DNA of 39,361 nt from Flavobacterium sp. (GCA_030151255.1 JASLED010000034.1:1-39361); one strand, 5' to 3'; shown: positions 23,144-31,668, counted from the first letter of the stretch. The notes: generated from the sequence alone by a model not told the origin. Numbers and translations: made by a program.

Positions 23144-24283
23144 ATGATAAAACGTATTTCGTATGTTCTTGTGAGTATGATTTTTTTTATAGTTACAAGT
23201 TGTAAAAATCAGAATGCTACCGAACAATTGCATAACAATAGCGATAATATAATTGAATATGCAAAAGGTTTCTCAATAAGAGAATACAACGATTTTTCTG
23301 TAGTTACAATTCACCAGCCTTGGGTAAATGCAAAACAAAGTTTTTCTTATGTTTTACACAAAGATCAGGTGAAATTACCAGATTCGTTGCAAAAATATCC
23401 TTCAATACAAATTCCAATTAAGGAAATAGTTTGTACATCAACAACCCATTTACCAGCACTTGAGATATTAAATGAAATAAGCGCCTTGAAAGGTTTTGCG
23501 GGGTTAAATTATGTATCTAGTGAGCAAGTAACCAAATTTATTGCTGAAGGAAAGGTAAAAGAAGTAGGCGAAAATGAAAGTTTAAACGTAGAAAAAATTA
23601 TTGATTTACAGCCTAATGTATTAATAGCCTTTGCAATGGATAGCGAAAATAAAGCATTGCAAACGATAACAAATGCAGGTATTCCTGTTATTTATAATGG
23701 CGATTGGATAGAACAAAACCCATTAGGCAAGGCAGAGTGGATTAAACTTTTTGGATTGTTGTTTGATAAAAAACAAGAAGCATTTTCGTTTTTTGACAAG
23801 GTTGTAGCAGATTATAATACAACACTTACATTGGTAAAAAATGTAAAGAATAAACCAACTGTTTTAAGCGGTGTAATGTATTCTGATGTTTGGTATTTGC
23901 CAGAAGGAAATAGTTGGGCAAGTGTTTATTTTGACAATGCGCAAGCAGATTATTTATGGAAAAATACAAAAGGAGTAGGTAGTTTGGCTTTATCATTTGA
24001 AAAAGTGTTTGAAAAAGCTCAGGATGCTGATTTTTGGATTAATCCTGGTCATTATGAATCATTAAGCGATTTAGAAAAAGCAAATCCACATTATAAACAA
24101 TTTAGCGCTTTTAAACATAAAAAAATATATTCGATGGCATTAACAAAAGGCGCCAATGGAGGAACTGTTTTTTATGAACTAGGCCCATTGCGCCCAGATG
24201 TAGTTTTGAAAGATTTAATAAAGATATTTCATCCAGAACTATTGCCAAATTATAAACCTTTTTTCTATAAGCAATTGCAATAA
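23144..24283 (+). CDS. BtuF/FecB-like ABC importer substrate-binding lipoprotein
   Basis: 379 residues from the ATG at 23144; the lipobox IVTSC puts the lipid anchor at Cys20. A longer frame from 23066 would bury this signal and contains the promoter, so it is rejected. The protein shows the class III binding-protein layout: a first lobe with IKEIVCTSTTHLPALEIL and QPNVLIAF, a long linking helix (EWIKLFGLLFDKKQEAFSFF), then a second lobe with FWINPGHY and LGPLRPDVVLKDLIKIFHP. This class binds cobalamin, haem or ferric siderophores. The adjacent permease starts 2 bp after its stop, and the divergent BtuG-like gene points to cobalamin (moderate). Confidence 0.88.
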   Translation: MIKRISYVLVSMIFFIVTSCKNQNATEQLHNNSDNIIEYAKGFSIREYNDFSVVTIHQPWVNAKQSFSYVLHKDQVKLPDSLQKYPSIQIPIKEIVCTSTTHLPALEILNEISALKGFAGLNYVSSEQVTKFIAEGKVKEVGENESLNVEKIIDLQPNVLIAFAMDSENKALQTITNAGIPVIYNGDWIEQNPLGKAEWIKLFGLLFDKKQEAFSFFDKVVADYNTTLTLVKNVKNKPTVLSGVMYSDVWYLPEGNSWASVYFDNAQADYLWKNTKGVGSLALSFEKVFEKAQDADFWINPGHYESLSDLEKANPHYKQFSAFKHKKIYSMALTKGANGGTVFYELGPLRPDVVLKDLIKIFHPELLPNYKPFFYKQLQ

Positions 24284-24285
24284 AT

Positions 24286-25296
24286 ATGAAACAACAGCTT
24301 TGGTGGTTATTCTTGTGTGTTTTGGTTGCGTTTCTTTTTGTTTGCAATCTTTCATTTGGAGCGGTAAAAATTCCATTTAACGAAGTAATTTCTATTTTAA
24401 CAGGAGGTGAAGCGCAAAAAACTTCTTGGCAATATATTATTTTAGAATACAGATTACCAAAAGCTATTGTTGCTATACTTACAGGAATTGCACTTTCGGT
24501 AAGCGGTTTATTAATGCAAACACTTTTTAGAAATCCTATGGCAGAATCTTATGTTTTAGGCGTAAGTTCTGGCGCAGGTTTGGGTGTAGCTTTTGTAATA
24601 ATGGGCAGTGCAAGTTTACCTTCGTTTTTATTGCCTTATATTACTTCGGGGTATACATTGGTATTGGTTTCAATTTTAGGTAGTATGTTGCTTTTACTGG
24701 TTGTTTTAGCAGTTTCAAATAGAGTAAATAATTCGGTAACTGTGTTAATTGTCGGATTAATGTTTGGTAGTTTTGCTAATGCAATAGTAGCTATTTTGAG
24801 CTATTTTAGCGATGCAGATCAGTTAAAAATGTTTACACTTTGGGCTTCTGGAAGTTTAGGAAACCTTACCGCAGATAAAATTTATATTTATGCATTTGCA
24901 GTGATTTTAGGACTTGTGTTAGTGTTGTTTTTTATTAAAAAATTAGACGCTTTATTATTAGGCGATTTTTATGCAAGTTCTTTAGGTGTAAATGTTAAGC
25001 AATCTCGAAATTTAATTATTGTAATAGCTAGTTTATTAGCTGGAGCAGCTACGGCCTTTGTAGGTCCAATTGCTTTTATAGGGTTGGCGGTACCTCATAT
25101 GACTCGTATTTTATACCGAAAAAGCACGCATTATACTTTGGTAATTGGTTGCGTACTTTTAGGAAGTGCTATAATGCTTTTGTGCGATTTATTAACTCAA
25201 GTAGGAGGAGATACTATTTTTCCAATAAATGCAATTACTGCAATATTTGGTGCGCCCATTGTAGTCTTTTTAATCTTTAAATATCGATTTTTTTAG
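24286..25296 (+). CDS. FecCD/BtuC-type ABC transporter permease
   Basis: 336 residues with about ten hydrophobic helices. Motifs of the family are RLPKAIVAILTGIALSVSG near 50-70, MQTLFRNPMAESYVLGVSSGA, and near the C-terminus GPIAFIGLAVPHMTR, the loop that contacts the ATPase, followed by GGDTIFPINAITAIFGAPIV. It moves a cobalamin, haem or siderophore complex from its binding protein across the inner membrane. It is translationally close to the binding-protein gene (2-bp gap). The expected ATPase gene does not follow: the next gene is tgt with its own promoter. The ATPase must be encoded elsewhere or shared with another importer. Confidence 0.93.
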   Translation: MKQQLWWLFLCVLVAFLFVCNLSFGAVKIPFNEVISILTGGEAQKTSWQYIILEYRLPKAIVAILTGIALSVSGLLMQTLFRNPMAESYVLGVSSGAGLGVAFVIMGSASLPSFLLPYITSGYTLVLVSILGSMLLLLVVLAVSNRVNNSVTVLIVGLMFGSFANAIVAILSYFSDADQLKMFTLWASGSLGNLTADKIYIYAFAVILGLVLVLFFIKKLDALLLGDFYASSLGVNVKQSRNLIIVIASLLAGAATAFVGPIAFIGLAVPHMTRILYRKSTHYTLVIGCVLLGSAIMLLCDLLTQVGGDTIFPINAITAIFGAPIVVFLIFKYRFF

Positions 25297-25344
25297 ATGT
25301 CATAAAATTGTAGTAAAAGTAAGGCTGATGAGTAGTTTTTAAAT

Positions 25345-25352
25345 TATCTTTG
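25345..25352 (+). promoter_or_regulatory. tgt promoter, -7 box TATCTTTG
   Basis: An exact TAnnTTTG followed by C, 19 bp before the tgt ATG, in the 75-bp gap after the permease. No TTG at -33. Confidence 0.6.
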
Positions 25353-25371
25353 CAAGCTGTAAATAGATGAT

Positions 25372-26502
25372 ATGAAGTTCGAATTATTACATACTGATGT
25401 ACAGTCACGTGCGCGTGCTGGAAAAATTACAACGGATCACGGTGTTATAGAAACGCCTATTTTTATGCCAGTCGGAACTGTGGCTACCGTAAAAGGAGTT
25501 CACCAACGCGAGTTGAAAGAAGAAATTAATCCCGATATTATTTTAGGTAATACTTATCACTTGTATTTGCGTCCAAAAGTTGAGATTTTGAAGCAAGCAG
25601 GCGGATTGCATAAGTTTATGAATTGGGATAGAAATATATTAACCGATTCAGGAGGTTTTCAAGTATATTCTTTATCTGCAAACAGAAAGATTAAAGAAGA
25701 AGGAGTAAAGTTCAAATCACATATTGATGGTTCTTATCATTTCTTTTCTCCAGAAAACGTAATGGAAACACAACGTGCTATTGGGGCTGATATCATTATG
25801 GCATTTGACGAATGTACACCTTATCCTTGTGATTATCGCTACGCAAAACGATCAATGCACATGACGCATAGATGGTTGGATCGTTGCGTGAGTCACTTAG
25901 CAAAAACACCAGAATTATACGGATATTCACAAACATTATTTCCAATTGTACAAGGAAGTACATACAAAGATTTGCGTGCACAATCGGCAGAATATATTGC
26001 TAATGTTGGAGCAGAAGGAAATGCTATTGGCGGATTGTCTGTTGGTGAACCAGCAGAAGAAATGTACGCAATGACGGATGTTGTTACAGCTATTTTACCA
26101 GTAGATAAACCAAGATATTTAATGGGAGTTGGGACGCCAATCAATATTTTAGAAAATATTGCTTTAGGAATTGATATGTTTGATTGTGTAATGCCAACGC
26201 GTAACGCAAGAAACGGAATGTTGTTTACTTCTGAAGGAATCATTAATATCAAGAATAAAAAATGGGAAGATGATTTTTCTCCAATCGATGCAATGGGACA
26301 TACATGGGTAGATACAGAATATTCAAAAGCATATTTACGTCACTTGTTTGCAGCTAATGAATCGTTAGGAAAACAAATCGCATCTATTCATAATCTTGGT
26401 TTTTATATGTGGCTTGTAAGAGAGGCACGTGTACAAATTTTGGCAGGTACATTCTCAGAATGGAAAAACAAAATGGTAAAGAAATTAGGAGAAAGACTAT
26501 AA
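25372..26502 (+). CDS. tgt: Queuine/preQ1 tRNA-guanine transglycosylase
   Basis: TGT swaps guanine-34 for preQ1 in tRNAs with GUN anticodons, the step before QueA. At 376 residues it matches E. coli (375). Catalytic parts are intact: DSGGFQVYSL with Asp92, GGLSVGEP, and FDCVMPTRNARNG with the nucleophile Asp271. The structural zinc site is not: where E. coli has CDCYTC, the aligned positions here are Gly309, Thr311 and Asp314, and only the last ligand, His340 in SIHNL, remains. The surrounding sequence (SPIDA, YSKAYLRHLF) aligns without gaps, so this is substitution, not a frameshift. It is 24 bp upstream of an LptF/G gene. Confidence 0.96.
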   Translation: MKFELLHTDVQSRARAGKITTDHGVIETPIFMPVGTVATVKGVHQRELKEEINPDIILGNTYHLYLRPKVEILKQAGGLHKFMNWDRNILTDSGGFQVYSLSANRKIKEEGVKFKSHIDGSYHFFSPENVMETQRAIGADIIMAFDECTPYPCDYRYAKRSMHMTHRWLDRCVSHLAKTPELYGYSQTLFPIVQGSTYKDLRAQSAEYIANVGAEGNAIGGLSVGEPAEEMYAMTDVVTAILPVDKPRYLMGVGTPINILENIALGIDMFDCVMPTRNARNGMLFTSEGIINIKNKKWEDDFSPIDAMGHTWVDTEYSKAYLRHLFAANESLGKQIASIHNLGFYMWLVREARVQILAGTFSEWKNKMVKKLGERL

Positions 26503-26525
26503 TTTAATAGGGAAATAGTTAGCAA

Positions 26526-27599
26526 ATGAAAATCTTAGACTGGTATATTTTAAAGCGATATTTAGCCACATTTTTTGTAATGCTTTTATTGTTTGTGCCA
26601 ATTGGAATTGTAATTGACGTTTCGGAGAAAATTAATAAAATTCTCGAAAATAAAGTTCCGCTTCAACCTATATTAGGTTATTATTTAGATTTTACAATCT
26701 ATTTTGCAAATATGCTATTTCCTATATTTCTGTTTATTTCCATTATTTGGTTTACTTCAAAGTTGGCTAATAATACAGAAATTGTAGCTATATTAAGTTC
26801 TGGAATTTCTTTCGGAAGGTTTCTTCGACCATATTTAATCGGAGCCACCTTAATATCGCTTCTATCATTAGCAATGGCAATGTATATTGTGCCTAAGGCT
26901 AGTGCAGGATATAACGATTTTCGTTATAAATATTTAAAGAATGATCAAGTACGCGAAAGTCAAAACGTATATAAACAGATTAATGAAAATGATTTTATTT
27001 ACGTTAGTAACTTTAATTATTCAAATAATGCTGGTTTCAATTTCTCGTTAGAACATTTTGAAGGAAATGAATTGTTGTATAAATTTACAGCAAGAAGAAT
27101 AGAATGGAATAGCGAAACAAAAATGTATACGTTGTATGATTATATGCGACGTGATATTGGCGAGCATGATGATATTATTGAAACAGCAGATTCTAAAGAA
27201 TTAGAATTAGATTTTGATATTGACGATTTGAGTCCGGTTGTTTATGCTGCCGAAACAATGACATTAGGCCAATTAAATCGTTTTATAGAAAAAGAACGAA
27301 TGAGAGGTTCTTCTAATATCAACGTACATTTAGTCGTATTGTATAAAAAATATAGCGTACCTGTATCAGCATTTATTCTTACAATTATTGCCGTTTCTGT
27401 ATCTTCTATGAAACGAAGAGGAGGAATGGGAATTAACTTAGCAATTGGTATTGCACTTGCGTTTATATATGTGTTTTTTGATAAAATATTTAGTGTTTTA
27501 GCAGAAGCCTCAAGTATATCGCCATTAATAGCAGTTTGGTTTCCCAATATTGCATTTTCAATTTTAGCTTTATTTTTATTACGCAATGCTCGCAGGTAA
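26526..27599 (+). CDS. LptF/LptG-family lipopolysaccharide export permease
   Basis: 357 residues of the YjgP/YjgQ family. LptF and LptG form the membrane part of the LptBFG ABC exporter that pulls LPS from the inner membrane. The N-terminal block MKILDWYILKRYLATF is typical, with membrane helices near 14-32, 55-75, 98-120 and three more at 280-355. The periplasmic jellyroll domain lies between, about 130-270. Whether it is LptF or LptG is not certain; Bacteroidota genes in this position are usually annotated as LptG-like. It is 24 bp after tgt and overlaps the following gene by 14 bp, so the three form an operon. Confidence 0.88.
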   Translation: MKILDWYILKRYLATFFVMLLLFVPIGIVIDVSEKINKILENKVPLQPILGYYLDFTIYFANMLFPIFLFISIIWFTSKLANNTEIVAILSSGISFGRFLRPYLIGATLISLLSLAMAMYIVPKASAGYNDFRYKYLKNDQVRESQNVYKQINENDFIYVSNFNYSNNAGFNFSLEHFEGNELLYKFTARRIEWNSETKMYTLYDYMRRDIGEHDDIIETADSKELELDFDIDDLSPVVYAAETMTLGQLNRFIEKERMRGSSNINVHLVVLYKKYSVPVSAFILTIIAVSVSSMKRRGGMGINLAIGIALAFIYVFFDKIFSVLAEASSISPLIAVWFPNIAFSILALFLLRNARR

Positions 27600-28485
27600 A
27601 GAGAATTTAAAGAGTAACTTACTATTACATTTAATCGTTTTTGTTTGGGGTTTTACAGCTATTTTAGGTAATTTAATTACTTTAGATGCTTTGCCTCTTG
27701 TGTGGTACAGAACAAGTATTGCAGTGGTTACACTTCTTTTGTTGTTTATTGTAAAAAGACAATATATGGGAGTTACCCGAAGTAATCTTTGGAAATTTTT
27801 AGGAGCAGGTGTAATAATCTGCTTGCATTGGCTTACATTTTTTTGGGCTATAAAAGTTTCCAACGTTTCGGTTACCTTAGCTTGTATTTCTACAGGTGCT
27901 TTTTTTACTTCAATATTAGAACCAATATTTTATAAGCGAAAAATAATTGCCTACGAAGTGTTCTTTGGCTTTATTGTAGTTTGTGCTATTGGTTTAATAT
28001 TTAGTGTTAGTACACAATATGTTGCAGGAATTTGTTTAGCACTTACAGCAGCTTGTTTGTCATCGATTTTTTCAATTATAAACGGAAAGTTAGCTAAAGA
28101 ATCTTCAGCATCTATCATAACTTTATATGAAATGCTTGGAGGTTTATTGTTGTTGTCAATTTATCTTGGTGTTTCAGGTAGTTTTACGGCATCATTTTTT
28201 GATCTAAGCTTGCAAGATTGGATATGGTTAATCATATTAGGAACATTTTGTACGGCTTTTGCTTTTATAGGATCGGTATATGTTATGAAGTTTCTAACGC
28301 CTTTTACAGTAATGCTAACTGTAAATATGGAACCTATTTACGGCATTCTAATGGCAATATTATTATTTAAAGACAGCGAAAAAATGAGCATCGAATTTTA
28401 CATCGGTGCATTACTTATATTAAGTACAGTAGTGTTAAACATTATCGTTAAAAAACGCGAAAGGAAAAAACTTGCTAAAATATAG
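27586..28485 (+). CDS. EamA/DMT-family transporter
   Basis: 299 residues with ten hydrophobic helices in two EamA halves (about 8-135 and 145-285). The first half starts LLLHLIVFVWGFTAILG; the second contains the typical FLTPFTVMLTVNMEPIYGILMAIL block. The family exports or imports varied metabolites such as amino acids and nucleosides; the substrate here cannot be predicted. The ATG lies 14 bp inside the end of the LptF/G gene, which implies translational coupling. No terminator follows before the accA promoter. Confidence 0.88.
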   Translation: MLAGKENLKSNLLLHLIVFVWGFTAILGNLITLDALPLVWYRTSIAVVTLLLLFIVKRQYMGVTRSNLWKFLGAGVIICLHWLTFFWAIKVSNVSVTLACISTGAFFTSILEPIFYKRKIIAYEVFFGFIVVCAIGLIFSVSTQYVAGICLALTAACLSSIFSIINGKLAKESSASIITLYEMLGGLLLLSIYLGVSGSFTASFFDLSLQDWIWLIILGTFCTAFAFIGSVYVMKFLTPFTVMLTVNMEPIYGILMAILLFKDSEKMSIEFYIGALLILSTVVLNIIVKKRERKKLAKI

Positions 28486-28508
28486 TGTGACTATATACAG
28501 GAAAATTT

Positions 28509-28516
28509 TATCTTTG
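28509..28516 (+). promoter_or_regulatory. accA promoter, -7 box TATCTTTG
   Basis: An exact TAnnTTTG 33 bp before the accA ATG, in the 64-bp gap after the EamA gene. No TTG at -33. Confidence 0.55.
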
Positions 28517-28549
28517 TAGTTCGTAAACGACACTAAAATTTATTCATAA

Positions 28550-29503
28550 ATGGAATATTTAGATTTTGAGCTTCCTATAAAAGAGCTTGAAGAGCAATTA
28601 GTAAAATGTACATTGATTGGAGAAGAGTCTGATGTAGATGTATCAAATACATGCTCACAAATCGAGCAAAAATTAGAAGAAACAAAAAAGAATATATATA
28701 AAAATTTGACACCTTGGCAAAGGGTTCAATTATCAAGACATCCAAACAGACCTTACACTGTAGATTACATTAAGGCACTTTGTGGAGATACGTTTTTAGA
28801 ACTTTTCGGAGACAGAAACGTAAAAGATGACAAAGCAATGATTGGTGGTTTAGGGAAAATTGGTGATCAAAGTTTTATGTTTATTGGGCAACAAAAAGGC
28901 TATAATACCAAAACAAGACAGTTTAGAAATTTTGGTATGGCTAACCCAGAAGGATACAGAAAAGCTTTGCGTTTAATGCAAATGGCAGAGAAATTTAATA
29001 TTCCTATCATTACATTAATTGATACTCCAGGTGCATATCCAGGATTAGAAGCAGAAGAAAGAGGACAAGGAGAAGCTATTGCTCGTAATATTTACGAAAT
29101 GTTTCGTATAAAAGTGCCTATTATTTGTATTATTATTGGAGAAGGTGCATCAGGTGGAGCTTTAGGTATTGGTGTTGGAGATCGTGTAACGATGTTAGAA
29201 AATACTTGGTATTCAGTTATTTCGCCAGAATCTTGTTCATCTATTTTATGGAGAAGTTGGGAATATAAAGAAAGAGCTGCCGAAGCACTTAAATTAACTT
29301 CTTATGATATGAAAAAGAGCAAGTTAATTGACGATATAATTCAAGAACCATTAGGAGGAGCTCATTCAGATAGAGAAGCAACTTTTGATGCTGTAAGAAA
29401 ATATATTGTAACAACGTATAAAGATTTAGCAGCTTTGTCTGTAAAGAAACTATTAGAAGAACGTATGGATAAGTACTTCGAAATGGGAGAATATAAAAGT
29501 TAA
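28550..29503 (+). CDS. accA: Acetyl-CoA carboxylase carboxyltransferase subunit alpha
   Basis: AccA, with AccD, moves the carboxyl group from biotin to acetyl-CoA, giving malonyl-CoA for fatty acid synthesis in the cytoplasm. 317 residues, the same as E. coli (319). Family blocks are the coiled-coil N-terminus (ELEEQL...IEQKLEETKKNIYKNLTPWQRVQLSRH), the DxxGDRxxxDDKAMIGG region, IITLIDTPGAYPGLEAEERGQ, and IGEGASGGALGIGVGD, the carboxyltransferase oxyanion and CoA region. Its own promoter and a strong terminator make it monocistronic. birA, whose product biotinylates the complex, starts at the right edge of this window. Confidence 0.97.
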   Translation: MEYLDFELPIKELEEQLVKCTLIGEESDVDVSNTCSQIEQKLEETKKNIYKNLTPWQRVQLSRHPNRPYTVDYIKALCGDTFLELFGDRNVKDDKAMIGGLGKIGDQSFMFIGQQKGYNTKTRQFRNFGMANPEGYRKALRLMQMAEKFNIPIITLIDTPGAYPGLEAEERGQGEAIARNIYEMFRIKVPIICIIIGEGASGGALGIGVGDRVTMLENTWYSVISPESCSSILWRSWEYKERAAEALKLTSYDMKKSKLIDDIIQEPLGGAHSDREATFDAVRKYIVTTYKDLAALSVKKLLEERMDKYFEMGEYKS

Positions 29504-29518
29504 TAATAAATAAAAACA

Positions 29519-29554
29519 AAAAAAATCCGAGTTTTTTAAACTCGGATTTTTTTT
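29519..29554. terminator. Terminator after accA
   Basis: AAAAATCCGAGTTT (29521-29534) pairs with AAACTCGGATTTTT (29538-29551), with a 3-nt loop and a following T-tract. Confidence 0.9.
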
Positions 29555-29585
29555 GTTCATTGTAGACTTATATTTTTATCAATAA

Positions 29586-29618
29586 AACAGAATAATTGTA
29601 GTAATTAATTATTCTGTT
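29586..29618. promoter_or_regulatory. 12-bp inverted repeat upstream of dnaB, possible operator
   Basis: AACAGAATAATT (29586-29597) is repeated inverted as AATTATTCTGTT (29607-29618), 9 bp apart. The right arm lies at the -33 position of the dnaB promoter. No T-tract follows, so it is not a terminator. Confidence 0.55.
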
Positions 29619-29631
29619 GATATAAAAGAAT

Positions 29632-29639
29632 TATTTTTG
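29632..29639 (+). promoter_or_regulatory. dnaB promoter, -7 box TATTTTTG
   Basis: An exact TAnnTTTG that ends 4 nt before the dnaB ATG at 29644, so the transcript would begin at or beside the start codon. The only TTGs upstream are at poor spacing (12 and 33 bp). Confidence 0.5.
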
Positions 29640-29643
29640 TGCT

Positions 29644-31197
29644 ATGGAGAATGCAAAAGATATACGACCAATTGGAAAGTCGTTTTCTAAAGAAATTATA
29701 GCTTTAGAAAAAGGAAAACTACCGCCTCAAGTTATTGATTTTGAGGAGGCTGTGCTTGGTGCAATGATGATTGATAAAAAAGGTATTGATGAGGTAATAG
29801 ATATTCTACAACCCGATGCTTTTTACAAAGAAGGACATAAGTATATTTTTGAAGCAATAGATCAGTTATTTGTTGGTAACCAACCCATAGATTTACTTAC
29901 TGTTTCGGCTCAGTTGAGAAAAAATGGAAAATTAGATATTGCCGGCGGTGATGCTTATTTGGTAGGACTAACCCAAAAAATTAGCTCATCAGCCCATATT
30001 GAGTTTCACTCTCGCATTATTCTTCAAAAATTTATTCAACGTAGCTTAATTCGTATTTCCAACGAAATTATTGAAGATGCTTATGACGAAACAACAGATG
30101 TTTTTGATTTGCTAGATAAAGCTGAGGCAAGGTTGTATGAAGTTACACAAGGAAATATCAAAAAAAGCTCTGAAACGGCTCAAACATTAGTTGCGCAAGC
30201 TAAAAAGCGAATTGAAGAGATTAGCAAAAAAGAAGGCTTGAGCGGATTGCCAACAGGTTTTCATCGTTTAGATGAATTAACTTCGGGCTGGCAACCAAGT
30301 GATTTAATTATTATTGCGGCTCGTCCGGGTATGGGTAAAACAGCTTTTGTTTTGTCAATGGCAAGAAATATTGCAATTGATTCTGGTGCAGGTGTAGCAG
30401 TTTTCTCATTAGAAATGTCATCAGTACAGCTAATTACTCGTTTAATTTCTTCTGAAACAGGTTTGTCTTCAGAAAAACTTCGTACTGGAAAATTAGAAAA
30501 ACACGAATGGGAACAGCTAAACGTAAAAGTAAAAGATTTAGAAAGAGCACCTTTATTTATTGATGATACTCCCTCTTTATCTATTTTCGATTTGCGCGCA
30601 AAAGCAAGACGTTTGGCTTCACAATACGGCATTAAATTGATAATTATCGATTATTTGCAGTTAATGACTGCGGGCGGAAATTCTAAAGGTGGAGGAAACC
30701 GTGAGCAAGAAATTTCAACTATTTCTCGAAATTTAAAAGCATTGGCAAAAGAGTTGGATGTGCCTGTAATTGCTTTGTCGCAGCTATCGCGTGCGGTAGA
30801 AACGCGTGGTACTTCAAAACGCCCGTTATTGTCCGATTTAAGGGAATCTGGAGCTATTGAGCAAGATGCAGATATTGTATCGTTTATTTATCGTCCAGAA
30901 TACTATAAAATTGAAGAGTGGGATGATGAAGAACGCTCTCCAACAGCAGGACAAGCCGAATTTATAATTGCCAAACACAGAAACGGTGGATTGGATAATA
31001 TCCGTCTAAAATTCTTAGGAATGTTTGGTAAATTTGATAATCTTGAAGAAGATGTATTAACAATTGATGGTGAATCTTTCGGAGGCGGAATTTATTCATC
31101 TTCTTTAAATGAAAATAAAGAAAATAATAGATCAATGGTACAATCTTTACCATCTGGTAGAGATGTTTTTGGCGATGACAGCGATGTACCTTTTTAA
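29644..31197 (+). CDS. dnaB: Replicative DNA helicase
   Basis: DnaB is the hexameric 5'-3' helicase of the replication fork. 517 residues, longer than E. coli (471) through N-terminal and C-terminal tails. The N-terminal domain starts with PPQVIDFEEAVLGAMM near residue 23. A linker helix leads to the RecA-type motor with Walker A ARPGMGKTAF near 226-235, FSLEMSSVQLITR, the Walker B region LIIIDYLQLM, and the C-terminal RHNGG arginine-finger region. No intein interrupts the motifs. The tail (after about 480) is Asn/Ser-rich and ends DDSDVPF, an acidic-aromatic end of the kind that can bind partner proteins. The -7 box is only 4 nt upstream of the ATG. Confidence 0.97.
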   Translation: MENAKDIRPIGKSFSKEIIALEKGKLPPQVIDFEEAVLGAMMIDKKGIDEVIDILQPDAFYKEGHKYIFEAIDQLFVGNQPIDLLTVSAQLRKNGKLDIAGGDAYLVGLTQKISSSAHIEFHSRIILQKFIQRSLIRISNEIIEDAYDETTDVFDLLDKAEARLYEVTQGNIKKSSETAQTLVAQAKKRIEEISKKEGLSGLPTGFHRLDELTSGWQPSDLIIIAARPGMGKTAFVLSMARNIAIDSGAGVAVFSLEMSSVQLITRLISSETGLSSEKLRTGKLEKHEWEQLNVKVKDLERAPLFIDDTPSLSIFDLRAKARRLASQYGIKLIIIDYLQLMTAGGNSKGGGNREQEISTISRNLKALAKELDVPVIALSQLSRAVETRGTSKRPLLSDLRESGAIEQDADIVSFIYRPEYYKIEEWDDEERSPTAGQAEFIIAKHRNGGLDNIRLKFLGMFGKFDNLEEDVLTIDGESFGGGIYSSSLNENKENNRSMVQSLPSGRDVFGDDSDVPF

Positions 31198-31215
31198 TGA
31201 AAATATTTATAAAGT

Positions 31216-31254
31216 AAAAAAAGGCAATACAAAATTTATGTATTGCCTTTTTTT
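31216..31254. terminator. Terminator after dnaB
   Basis: A 16-bp stem pairs 31216-31231 with 31239-31254 (core GGCAATACA/TGTATTGCC) around a 7-nt loop, with A7 and T7 flanks in the stem. Confidence 0.9.
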
Positions 31255-31290
31255 ATAGGCTACTTATTGGTTTTGAATAAGTGAAAATAA

Positions 31291-31318
31291 AAAAACCACT
31301 TCATTTGAAGTGGTTTTT
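31291..31318. terminator. Terminator of the initiator tRNA gene
   Basis: AAAAACCACTTCA (31291-31303) pairs perfectly with 31306-31318. It lies 8 bp past the 3' end of the minus-strand tRNA and reads as hairpin plus U-tract in that direction. Confidence 0.85.
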
Positions 31319-31325
31319 GGCTTTG

Positions 31326-31398
31326 TAGCGGGAACAGGACTCGAACCTGTGACCTTCGGGTTATGAGCCCGACGAGCTGCCTACTGCTCTATCCCGCG
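31326..31398 (-). tRNA. Initiator tRNA-fMet (CAU)
   Basis: Read on the minus strand it folds as a full cloverleaf of 73 nt: acceptor CGCGGGA/TCCCGCT, anticodon loop CTCATAA, T arm ACAGG-TTCGAGT-CCTGT, discriminator A. Initiator marks are the mismatch at 1-72 (C with U) and three consecutive G-C pairs GGG/CCC in the anticodon stem, with CTCGTCGGGCTCATAACCCG the same as in E. coli tRNA-fMet. The 3' CCA is not encoded. It has its own promoter and terminator. Confidence 0.95.
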
Positions 31399-31409
31399 AT
31401 ATTGTGGTG

Positions 31410-31441
31410 CAAATATACAACGATTAAATCTAGATAAACAA
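31410..31441 (-). promoter_or_regulatory. Initiator tRNA promoter, TTG-N21-TATATTTG
   Basis: On the minus strand, TTG (31441-31439) and TATATTTG (31417-31410) are 21 bp apart, the same spacing and box as the queA promoter. It lies 11 bp before the tRNA 5' end. Confidence 0.8.
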
Positions 31442-31668
31442 CTTAAATCGTTTAAAAAAAGGAATATTTTATTTTAATAAACTAAATGCTTCATTAAGTG
31501 TAAGTTATTTAGATTTTATTTGATAAGAAACTTAATGTTTTTAAAATGAAAAAATATTAAACTTTTCATAGTGGCTTAACGTGTTTTTAATAAATAATTA
31601 TTAAGTTTATGATATATGATATTTTCAAAATAACACCAATCATAAATATTTTTAATAAATATAATAGT

